Assembly: GCA_036389035.1 (NCBI GenBank)
Contig: DASVQQ010000040.1
Location: forward strand, 62,001-126,000
DNA: 64,000 nt
Direction: 5' to 3'
Source: Jatrophihabitans sp.
Lineage (GTDB): Bacteria > Actinomycetota > Actinomycetes > Mycobacteriales > Jatrophihabitantaceae
Below the pieces are notes generated by a model. The model worked only from the letters and a program-made list of their open reading frames with translations. It had not been told where the DNA came from and searched no databases. Position numbers and translations under genes: made by a program. Of this stretch, positions 55,925 through 64,000 are shown piece after piece. Within the stretch, counting starts at the first letter, position 1. The number at the start of each line of letters is the position of its first letter.

Positions 55925-57681
55925 TGAGCGCCGTGGTCGTCCCCCAGCAGCTCGCCGACCAGGTCACCGGCTGGATCGCCGACGAGCCCGACCCGGACGC
56001 CGCCGCCGAGCTGCGGGCGCTGCTGGACCGGGCGCGCGACGGTGACCCGGCCGCGCTGGCCGAGCTCGGCGACCGGTTCGCCGGGCCGCTGACCTTCGGC
56101 ACCGCCGGCCTGCGCGGGCCACTGCGGGCCGGCCCGAACGGCATGAACACCGCTGTGGTGCGGCAGGCGGCGGCCGGGCTGGCGGCCCAGCTCACCGCGT
56201 CCGGACGGGGCGGCGGCATCGTGGTGATCGGCTATGACGGCCGGCACGGCTCGCGGTCCTTCGCCACCGACTCCGCGGCGATCCTGGCCGCGGCCGGCTT
56301 CGACGTCCGGCTGCTGCCCCGGCTGCTGCCGACCCCGCTGCTGGCCTTCGCGGTCAACCACTTCGGCGCGGTGGCCGGGGTGATGGTCACCGCCTCGCAC
56401 AACCCGCCGCAGGACAACGGCTACAAGGTCTACGCCCACGACGGCGCGCAGATCGTGCCGCCGATGGACGCCGAGATCGAGGCCGCGATCCGGGCCGTCG
56501 GGCCGGTGCGCGAGATCGCGATGTCGACCGGTTACCGGACGCTGGACGAGTCGGTGGTCCAGGCCTACGTGGCGGCGGTGGCGAATCTGGCGCGGCCCGG
56601 CACCCCCCGCGAGCTGCGGGTGGTGCACACCTCCCTGCACGGAGTCGGCGCCCCGGTCGTCCGGGCGGTGTTCGCCGCGGCCGGCTTCAGCACGCCGAAC
56701 GAGGTCAGCGAGCAGGCCGAGCCCGATCCGGACTTTCCGACGGTGAGCTTTCCCAACCCGGAGGAGCCCGGGGCGATGGACCTGGCGTTGGCGCTGGCCG
56801 GGGACTGCCAGGCCGACCTGATCATCGCCAACGACCCGGACGCCGACCGGTGCGCGGTGGGCGCGCTGTTCCCGGCGGTCGCTGACCGTCCGGCGGGCTG
56901 GCGGATGCTGCGCGGCGACGAGCTGGGCGTGCTGCTGGCGGACTGCCTGCTGCGCCGCGGCGTCCGCGGCACCTACGCCACCACCATCGTCTCCTCGACG
57001 ATGCTGGCGGCGATGGCGGCCAAGCACGGGGTGGGCTTCGCCGAGACGCTCACCGGGTTCAAGTGGATCTCGCGCGCCGCGCCGGACCTGGTGTACGGCT
57101 ATGAGGAAGCGCTGGGCTACGCGGTCGCGCCGGAGCGGGTGCGTGACAAGGACGGCATCTCGGCGGCGCTGCTGATCGCCGAGCTGGCGGCCGGTCTCAA
57201 GGCCGAGGGCTCGTCGCTGCCCCGGCGGCTGGCCGAGCTGGCCGCCGAATACGGACTGCATGCCACCAGCCAGCTGTCCTGGCGGGTCACCGACCTCGGC
57301 CTGATCGCCGCGGCGATGAGCCGGTTGCGAGCCGCTCCCCCCAGCCGGCTGCTGGGCCGGCCGGTCAGCGTGAGCGACCTGGCGCCGGACAACGACGTGG
57401 TGATCCTGCGCTTCGAGGGCGGCCGGGTGGTGGTGCGGCCCTCGGGCACCGAGCCCAAGTGCAAGGCCTACCTGGAACTTGTGATGCCCATCGGTGAACC
57501 GGAGCTGCCGACCGGCGCTGAGCCGGAGCTGCCGACCGGCGCTGAGCCGGCGGCCGGCGCTGAGCCGGCGGGTGACGACCGGCTGATGGCGGCCGTCGCG
57601 GCGGCCGAGCAGCGAGCCACTGCCGAGCTGGCCGCGCTGGCGGCCGAGGTGACCCGGGCCCTCGGGATGGCCGGCGACTAG
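55924..57681 (+). CDS. Alpha-D-phosphohexomutase (phosphomannomutase/phosphopentomutase type)
   Basis: The 585-residue enzyme has all four motifs of the family: TASHNPPQDNGYK with the phosphoserine, the metal loop DPDADRC, GYEEALG for sugar specificity, and RPSGTEPKCK for phosphate. Actinobacteria place such a gene (pmmB) beside pnp; conversion of ribose 1-phosphate to 5-phosphate is a fitting role. A repeat tract (57496-57561; E-L-P-T-G-A-E-P) is inserted near the C-terminus. The stop overlaps the convergent gene by four bases. Confidence 0.93.
   Translation: MSAVVVPQQLADQVTGWIADEPDPDAAAELRALLDRARDGDPAALAELGDRFAGPLTFGTAGLRGPLRAGPNGMNTAVVRQAAAGLAAQLTASGRGGGIVVIGYDGRHGSRSFATDSAAILAAAGFDVRLLPRLLPTPLLAFAVNHFGAVAGVMVTASHNPPQDNGYKVYAHDGAQIVPPMDAEIEAAIRAVGPVREIAMSTGYRTLDESVVQAYVAAVANLARPGTPRELRVVHTSLHGVGAPVVRAVFAAAGFSTPNEVSEQAEPDPDFPTVSFPNPEEPGAMDLALALAGDCQADLIIANDPDADRCAVGALFPAVADRPAGWRMLRGDELGVLLADCLLRRGVRGTYATTIVSSTMLAAMAAKHGVGFAETLTGFKWISRAAPDLVYGYEEALGYAVAPERVRDKDGISAALLIAELAAGLKAEGSSLPRRLAELAAEYGLHATSQLSWRVTDLGLIAAAMSRLRAAPPSRLLGRPVSVSDLAPDNDVVILRFEGGRVVVRPSGTEPKCKAYLELVMPIGEPELPTGAEPELPTGAEPAAGAEPAGDDRLMAAVAAAEQRATAELAALAAEVTRALGMAGD
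57496..57561 (+). repeat. 24-base tandem repeat in the phosphohexomutase gene
   Basis: Two 24-base units (57496-57519 and 57520-57543) and one shortened 18-base unit encode E-P-E-L-P-T-G-A and E-P-A-A-G-A. They lie between the phosphate-binding RPSGTEPK segment and the C-terminal helix. Confidence 0.85.
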
Positions 57682-58484
57682 CTCGGGAACCGCACCGGGC
57701 ACTCGCCGGTGAGCAACCGCTCCGGCGGCGCCTCGGCTGCTGTGCGGCGCGGCAGGCAACCGGTGCGCTGCAGGCTGCCGTCGACCAACCGGTAGGTGGC
57801 CCAGTAGTTGCGGCCGCTGGCGTAGTTGGGCTGGTAGTCGTTCTCGGTGCCCAGCACGTCCAGCCAGCCGTCGTGGTCGAAGTCGGCGGCCAGCGGCCGG
57901 CCGCCGTCGAAGGTCACGCCCGCCTGAGCCGGGCTGTCCAGCGCGCCCGAGCGCAACAGCACCAACTCGGCGGTGCCGGCATGCGAACCCACCTCGGCGA
58001 GGACCGCGCAGTGCGCGATCGCCTTACCGGCAGCCGGCAGGCAGTCCAGCTTTGCCGTCCAGCCGAAACCCGCTCGACCGACCCACCATTGCCGGTGCTG
58101 GTCCTCGTGCAGCAGCTGGAGCACCGGGGTGCTGAGGTCGGGTTGCTTCAGCGCCGTGGTGGGCGCGGCGCTGGACCACAACCGCACCGAGTAACCGTCG
58201 CCGAGCCGCACCGGTTGTCCCGGCGTGCAGGACCATTGCCGGCACGGCGCGTCCGATGAGCCGGTAGCGGGGCCGGGCGAGGTCGAGCCGGGCGCCGGCG
58301 CCGAGCTGGAGGTCGTCTTGTTGCCGGCTGCCGGCGCGTCGGCCTGCTTGCCCGAGCCGGCGCATCCAGCCAGCGCCACGCTCACCACCAGTGCCGATCC
58401 CAGCAGCACGGCGATCCGGCCGAACGGAAACCCGGCCGGACGGAACGGCCGGTTTCGGCCCAGGACTGTCGCACGCTTGATCAT
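57678..58484 (-). CDS. Lipoprotein of unknown function
   Basis: The ATG at 58484 has AAGG eight bases upstream; a start at 58502 is weaker. The 268-residue product has a basic N-terminus, a hydrophobic core and lipobox ALAGC (cysteine at about 41). A Ser/Pro/Thr linker (about 45-80) and a globular domain with six or so cysteines (PCRQWSC, DCLPAA, HCAVL, GCLPRR, ECPVRF) follow. FDHDGWLDVLG looks like a VCBS/FG-GAP-type calcium loop. It would be attached outside the membrane. Confidence 0.75.
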   Translation of the reverse strand: MIKRATVLGRNRPFRPAGFPFGRIAVLLGSALVVSVALAGCAGSGKQADAPAAGNKTTSSSAPAPGSTSPGPATGSSDAPCRQWSCTPGQPVRLGDGYSVRLWSSAAPTTALKQPDLSTPVLQLLHEDQHRQWWVGRAGFGWTAKLDCLPAAGKAIAHCAVLAEVGSHAGTAELVLLRSGALDSPAQAGVTFDGGRPLAADFDHDGWLDVLGTENDYQPNYASGRNYWATYRLVDGSLQRTGCLPRRTAAEAPPERLLTGECPVRFPS

Positions 58485-58590
58485 CTGACACCTTCTCGGC
58501 AAGCATCTTCATCCGGCGGTGGTCTTCGCCGGCATTGAGAAGCGCCACCGCTTCCATCAGAACACCGAACCCGGTGCTGCGCTCGCAGCA

Positions 58591-58631
58591 CACGGCATCA
58601 AGTCGGTAACGCACGGCATCAAGTCGGTAAC
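58591..58631. repeat. Direct repeat with 21-base spacing
   Basis: CACGGCATCAAGTCGGTAAC occurs at 58591-58610 and again, identical, at 58612-58631. It lies upstream of the lipoprotein gene and 17 bases past the end of the neighbouring minus-strand gene. Two-turn helical spacing would suit a regulator. Confidence 0.85.
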
Positions 58632-58648
58632 AGGGCCCGACCGGGATG

Positions 58649-59620
58649 TCAGGAGGTGGCGGTGGGGCTCGCGCTCGGGACCGGCGGACTGCTGCTGGGA
58701 CGCCCGCGGCGGTTGCCGTCCAGCTGCGCGCTGGTGCTCGGAGCCGGACTCATCTTGGCGGTCGCCGGCTCGCCACCGACCTCGATGATCGAGCGCAGCA
58801 CGCCCGCGGCGTCGATCGCCACCTGGGCGAAGAATCCGGAATCCGCTGCGTTGATCAGCTGATCCGGGGTGCACGCGCTGCCGGCCGGCGGGCAGATGCT
58901 GCCACCGGAAGTGATGGTCATCGAGGGGGCCAGCGCGGCGGAGAAGCTCTGCCTGCCGCTGATCAGGTACAGGTCGCCGCCGTCGATCCCGGCCCGGGGC
59001 CGGACGGTGGCGAACTGGTAGACGAGCCGGCTGCTGGCCTGGTCATAGCCGCTGACCCGGATCACCGCGTTGCCCAGCGGGCCGCTGGGTGAAGGCGTCG
59101 GCGCCGGGCTGCCCGCCGGTGTGCTCGGGGCCGCGGTGCGCTCGATGGTCCCGGACCCGGCCGCCGCTGTCGGCAACGGTGGCGCGACGCTGCTCAGGCC
59201 AGGCCTGCCGGCGACTCCCGCCCCACCCCCGCCGGAGACGCTCCCCTCAGCAGTGACCCCGCCAGCGGAGCCGACGCCGGTGGCGCCGTGGCTGCTGGCG
59301 ACACCGGCAGCCGGCGGGGTCGGGGGCTTCGCCGCGTGTCCGGGCCGGGCCGGCAGCGGCCGGGCCGGCGTCCGCCTGGCCGAGACGGACTCGTCAGTGC
59401 TGGTCGACGGCGCCACCACCTGGCCCGGCCGGGCCGGCAGGTCGTTGTCGGATCCGATCGCCGAGGCGGTGATCATGGTCGCTGCCGCTGCCACCGCCAC
59501 CGAACCGCCGAGCGCGGCGACCAGCATGCCGCCGCCGAGCACGAACGGCCCGAGCACGACGCGCCGGACGGGCAGCAGCCGAGCCACCCCGCGCCGCTCG
59601 CGCGGAACCTCTTCGAACAT
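58649..59620 (-). CDS. Membrane-anchored protein with Pro/Ala/Gly-rich stalk
   Basis: This 323-residue protein has a membrane span (about 23-53) that leaves a short basic N-terminus inside. A low-complexity stalk (about 55-185) rich in Pro, Ala, Gly, Ser and Thr follows. A compact outer domain (about 186-295) has VIRVSGYDQASSRLVYQFATV and two cysteines (C243 and C249), then a Ser/Pro tail. No family is recognised. It and the lipoprotein downstream may be co-transcribed. Confidence 0.7.
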   Translation of the reverse strand: MFEEVPRERRGVARLLPVRRVVLGPFVLGGGMLVAALGGSVAVAAAATMITASAIGSDNDLPARPGQVVAPSTSTDESVSARRTPARPLPARPGHAAKPPTPPAAGVASSHGATGVGSAGGVTAEGSVSGGGGAGVAGRPGLSSVAPPLPTAAAGSGTIERTAAPSTPAGSPAPTPSPSGPLGNAVIRVSGYDQASSRLVYQFATVRPRAGIDGGDLYLISGRQSFSAALAPSMTITSGGSICPPAGSACTPDQLINAADSGFFAQVAIDAAGVLRSIIEVGGEPATAKMSPAPSTSAQLDGNRRGRPSSSPPVPSASPTATS

Positions 59621-59826
59621 GCACCAAGCTCCTGACGTCCGACGCGGCTGGCGAGCTACCGGTAAGACGCTTCAGACCGGTAGAACGTTGCATGGCGCAA
59701 CGTCCAGGCGAGTCAGGTGGAATTCCTCACCTGTATGACCAGGACGAGGAGGGCTCAAACATCTCACCTGATACCGAGAGGTCGCAACCGCTTAACCAAG
59801 CCCTTAACCGAGCCGTCATCAAAGCG

Positions 59827-60450
59827 TTAACGAGGCCCGAACTGGCGGTCACCGGCGTCACCCAGGCCGGGCACGATGTAGGCGTTGGAGTTGAGGCCCT
59901 CGTCGACGCTGGCGGTGAACAGCCGGCCGGCCAGCCCGCTGCGCTCGACGGTCGCGATGCCCTCGGGAGCGGCCAGCGCGCAGATCACCGTGATGTCGCT
60001 TGCCCCGCGCGAGGCGAGTAGTTCACAACAATGCACCAGCGAGCCACCGGTGGCCAGCATCGGATCGAGCACCAGCACCGGCCGGCCGGCCAGCGAGTCG
60101 GGCAACGAGGCCATGTAGGCGACGGGCAGGTGGGTCTGCTCGTCACGGGCCAGCCCGACAAAGCCCATCTGGGACTCCGGCAGCAGGTTGAACGCCGCCT
60201 CGGCCATCCCCAGCCCGGCCCGCAGCACCGGAACCAGCAACGGCGGGTTGGCCAGCGTGGCGCCCAGCGTCGGGCCGACCGGGGTCCTGATCGGCACCTC
60301 GGTCACCGGCAACTGCCGGGTCGCCTCGTAGACCAGCAGCGTCGCCAGCTCACGCAGCGCCGCCCGGAACTCGGCATTGCTGCTGGTCTCATCCCGCATC
60401 ACGGATAGGCGGGTGCGCACGATCGGGTGGTCCACGATGACGGTCTGCAC
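59827..60450 (-). CDS. upp: Uracil phosphoribosyltransferase
   Basis: The 207-residue protein shows the Upp pattern: DHPIVRTRLSVMRDETSSNAEFR, VPVLRAGLGM, the PRPP loop LDPMLATGGSL, and the uracil pocket YIVPGLGDAGDRQFG at the end. It makes UMP from uracil and PRPP. GTG start. It is divergent from deoC with 78 bases between. Confidence 0.96.
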   Translation of the reverse strand: MQTVIVDHPIVRTRLSVMRDETSSNAEFRAALRELATLLVYEATRQLPVTEVPIRTPVGPTLGATLANPPLLVPVLRAGLGMAEAAFNLLPESQMGFVGLARDEQTHLPVAYMASLPDSLAGRPVLVLDPMLATGGSLVHCCELLASRGASDITVICALAAPEGIATVERSGLAGRLFTASVDEGLNSNAYIVPGLGDAGDRQFGPR

Positions 60451-60528
60451 GCCAGGAGCCTAGCGGCGAGCCGGGCAGGTCCATCGCAACGAACGCGACC
60501 CGGCGGTCCACGACCTAGACTGGCGCGC

Positions 60529-61521
60529 GTGAGTGTTCTCCTGAGCCAATCCGCCGGGACCGGCCCGGCCACATCAGGTCTGGCCGCGTCCAGCCTGGCT
60601 GAAGCAGGCCGCGACGACGCCTCGCTGCGCCGGTTCCTGCACGGCCTGCCGGGCGTCGACCAGGTCGGCGCCGAGGCCCGGGCGGCGGCGCTGGCGACTC
60701 GCAGCATCAAGACCAGCGCCAAGGCCTGGGCCATCGACATGTCCATCCGGATGGTCGACCTGACCACCCTGGAAGGCTCTGACACGCCGGGCAAGGTGCG
60801 CTCGCTGTGCGCCAAGGCCGCCCGGCCGGACCCCTCGGACGCCAGCGCGCCGCCGGTCGCCGCGGTCTGCGTCTACCCCGACATGGTCGAGGTCGCGGTT
60901 CAGGCGCTGCGCGGCACCGAGGTTCAGGTGGCCTCGGTGGCCACCGCCTTCCCGTCCGGCCGCGCCGCACTGGCCACCAAGCTGGTCGACGTCGCCGAGG
61001 CGGTCGCGGCCGGCGCGACCGAGATCGACATGGTGATCGACCGGGGCGCGTTCCTGGCCGGGAACTACCTGAAGGTGTTCTCCGAGATCGTGGCGGTCAA
61101 GCACGCCTGCGGACCCGCCCACCTCAAGGTGATCCTGGAAACCGGCGAGCTGGTCACCCTGGACGCGGTCCGGCGGGCGTCCTGGCTGGCCCTGCTGGCC
61201 GGCGGTGACTTTATCAAGACCTCGACCGGCAAGGTCAGCCCGGCCGCGACCCCGCCGGTGGCGCTGGTGATGCTGCAGGCGGTCCGGGACTTCGCGGCCC
61301 GCACCGGCGAGGTGCGCGGGGTGAAGCTGGCCGGCGGGATTCGCACCACCAAGGAGGCCGTCCGCTACCTGGTGATGGTCAACGAGGTGGCCGGGCAGCG
61401 CTGGCTGGACCCGCGGACGTTCCGGTTCGGCGCGTCCTCACTGCTCAATGACCTGCTGCAGCAGCGGCACAAACTGAGTTCGGGCGCCTATGACGGCCCC
61501 GACTACGTCACGATCGACTGA
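60529..61521 (+). CDS. deoC: Deoxyribose-phosphate aldolase
   Basis: The GTG at 60529 gives a 330-residue protein, longer than E. coli DeoC by an N-terminal extension. The Schiff-base lysine is K230 in FIKTSTGK, the proton-relay lysine is K266 in KLAGGIRT, and TEIDMVID carries the catalytic aspartate. It splits 2-deoxyribose 5-phosphate to glyceraldehyde 3-phosphate and acetaldehyde. The two ALDH genes follow within 9 bases and 1 base; the first could oxidise the acetaldehyde. Confidence 0.95.
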   Translation: MSVLLSQSAGTGPATSGLAASSLAEAGRDDASLRRFLHGLPGVDQVGAEARAAALATRSIKTSAKAWAIDMSIRMVDLTTLEGSDTPGKVRSLCAKAARPDPSDASAPPVAAVCVYPDMVEVAVQALRGTEVQVASVATAFPSGRAALATKLVDVAEAVAAGATEIDMVIDRGAFLAGNYLKVFSEIVAVKHACGPAHLKVILETGELVTLDAVRRASWLALLAGGDFIKTSTGKVSPAATPPVALVMLQAVRDFAARTGEVRGVKLAGGIRTTKEAVRYLVMVNEVAGQRWLDPRTFRFGASSLLNDLLQQRHKLSSGAYDGPDYVTID

Positions 61522-61529
61522 GAAGGCCG

Positions 61530-63047
<1,518 letters not shown>

Positions 63048-63048
63048 G

Positions 63049-63960
63049 ATGCCCAGCAAGCCGGCCCAGTCGGACAAGCCTGCCCGGTCCGGCAGCACGC
63101 CCAGCCCGCGGCTGGCGGTCCGCAAGACCTACAAGCTCTACATCGGCGGCGCGTTCCCCCGATCGGAGTCCGGGCGCTCCTACCCGGTCACCGATCCGGC
63201 CGGCCAGTTGCTGGCCCACGCCGCGCAGGCCTCGCGCAAGGACCTGCGCGACGCCGTGACGGCGGCCCGCAAGGCGTTCGCCGGCTGGTCGGGCGCCACC
63301 GCCTACAACCGCGGCCAGGTGCTCTACCGGATCGCGGAGATGCTGGAGGGGCGTCGCGAGCAGTTCATCGCCGAGGTCGCCGCGGCCGAGGGCTGCGGGC
63401 CCGACGCTGCCGAGGCCCAGGTGGACGCCGCCATCGACCGCTGGGTCTGGTACGCCGGCTGGAGCGACAAGTACGCCCAAGTGGTGGGTGGAGCCAACCC
63501 GGTCGCCGGGCCGTACTTCAACTTCTCGCTGCCCGAGCCGTCCGGCGTGGTCGCCATCATCGCCCCCCAGGAGTCCTCGCTGCTGGGCTTCGTCTCGGTG
63601 GTCGCGCCGGCGCTGACCACCGGCAACACCGTGGTGGTGCTGGCCTCGCAGGACCGGCCGCTGCCCGCGGTCTCGCTCAGCGAGGCACTGGCCACCTCGG
63701 ACCTGCCGGGCGGGGTGCTGAACCTGCTGACCGGGTCGGCGGCCGAGCTGGCCCCGTGGCTGGCCAGCCACCGCGACGTCGACTGCCTCGACCTGACCGG
63801 CATCGCGCCCGCCGACCGGGTGCCGCTGGCCCAGGCGGCGGCGGACAACGTCAAGCGGGTGCTCGCGCCGGCGACGCTGGACCTCGACGCCGAGCCCGGC
63901 ATGTCGCGGCTGGCTGCCTTCGTCGAAACCAAGACCGTCTGGCACCCGCTGGGAGTGTGA
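63049..63960 (+). CDS. Truncated ALDH-like protein lacking catalytic residues
   Basis: The ATG at 63049 comes one base after the stop of the active ALDH. The 303-residue product keeps the N-terminal NAD-fold (YKLYIGGAFPRSESGR, IIAPQESSLLG, PALTTGNTVVVLASQD). The conserved Asn of PWNF is replaced, and the KPAE lysine is replaced. It ends before LELGGK and the cysteine site, with a normal stop and a hairpin. Actinobacteria often carry such a short partner beside deoC and a full ALDH. A structural or regulatory subunit is inferred. Confidence 0.88.
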   Translation: MPSKPAQSDKPARSGSTPSPRLAVRKTYKLYIGGAFPRSESGRSYPVTDPAGQLLAHAAQASRKDLRDAVTAARKAFAGWSGATAYNRGQVLYRIAEMLEGRREQFIAEVAAAEGCGPDAAEAQVDAAIDRWVWYAGWSDKYAQVVGGANPVAGPYFNFSLPEPSGVVAIIAPQESSLLGFVSVVAPALTTGNTVVVLASQDRPLPAVSLSEALATSDLPGGVLNLLTGSAAELAPWLASHRDVDCLDLTGIAPADRVPLAQAAADNVKRVLAPATLDLDAEPGMSRLAAFVETKTVWHPLGV

Positions 63961-63963
63961 GGT

Positions 63964-63994
63964 CGACTGTTTCTGCGGAGTGCGGAAATAGTCG
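63964..63994. terminator. Hairpin after the truncated ALDH gene
   Basis: A 13-pair stem (with two G-U pairs) and a five-base loop GGAGT begin three bases after the stop at 63960. No T-run is seen before the window ends. Confidence 0.75.
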
Positions 63995-64000
63995 CAGGCT

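Noticed and set aside
55783..57759. Minus-strand frame opposite the phosphohexomutase
   Set aside because: Arg/Gly/His-rich shadow of a gene with four intact motifs.

Overview
This window is high-G+C (mostly about 70%), gene-dense DNA of an actinobacterial chromosome. The assignment rests on an acyl-CoA carboxylase set made of a fused biotin carboxylase/biotin carrier subunit, carboxyltransferase subunits and a small epsilon subunit. It also rests on an LpdA-type flavoprotein, a DUF5313 protein, a DUF222/HNH protein, Scy/FilP-like coiled-coil proteins, GAF-ANTAR and ECF regulators, and frequent GTG starts with ATGA/GTGA gene junctions. From 26 to 60 kb the order (bPH2 protein, birA, accD, accE, maf, accA, lpdA, M20 amidohydrolase, pnp, phosphosugar mutase, upp) follows, from memory, the Mycobacterium tuberculosis Rv3278c-Rv3309c segment. 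The conserved backbone therefore probably starts near 26 kb, and the left part and several inserts are accessory. Placement below the phylum is not claimed.

Layout: 1-5.3 kb is patchy. It holds a partial gene at the left edge, a D-serine dehydratase-like enzyme, a VOC protein, two secreted proteins of unknown function, and a low-G+C membrane-anchored protein at 3609-4370. 5.3-8.8 kb is a minus-strand operon of four overlapping genes: ECF sigma factor, zinc-finger anti-sigma factor, ABC ATPase and ABC permease. 9-14.7 kb carries an amino acid permease, a secreted CotH-kinase/lamin-tail protein and a cupin. 14.7-18.5 kb is a regulatory cluster with a MerR-B12 photoreceptor-like regulator and a diverged B12-domain paralogue. 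The same cluster has a GAF-ANTAR protein, a stand-alone sigma-region-2-like protein, an unknown protein and an ABM monooxygenase. 18.6-19.2 kb is an azoreductase broken by a one-base frameshift. 19.5-22 kb is a polar amino acid ABC transporter. 22-25.8 kb holds a DUF1353 membrane protein and two overlapping coiled-coil cytoskeletal genes.

26-42 kb is centred on acyl-CoA metabolism. BirA would biotinylate the AccA subunit, PccB and AccE supply the propionyl-CoA carboxyltransferase part, and a second module follows (carboxyltransferase, acyl-CoA dehydrogenase and a divergent LiuR-like MerR regulator with a striking operator array). 42-49 kb has LpdA, a gamma-glutamylcyclotransferase, a secreted protein, a TerD-nuclease fusion and an M20 amidohydrolase. 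49-54 kb is mutA-mutB-meaB, which would take the methylmalonyl-CoA made by the carboxylase to succinyl-CoA. No methylmalonyl-CoA epimerase was recognised.

54-64 kb is a nucleoside and pentose salvage region: purine nucleoside phosphorylase, a sugar-nucleotide-type dehydrogenase, phosphosugar mutase, upp, deoC, an aldehyde dehydrogenase and a truncated, catalytically dead aldehyde dehydrogenase partner. Together these could turn deoxynucleosides into bases, triose phosphate and, through acetaldehyde, acetate.

The observations most worth following are the B12/ANTAR/sigma-like regulatory cluster (14.7-18.5 kb), the TerD-PD-(D/E)XK fusion (44.9-47.0 kb), the MerR operator array (35.55-35.67 kb), and the active/pseudoenzyme ALDH pair at the right edge.
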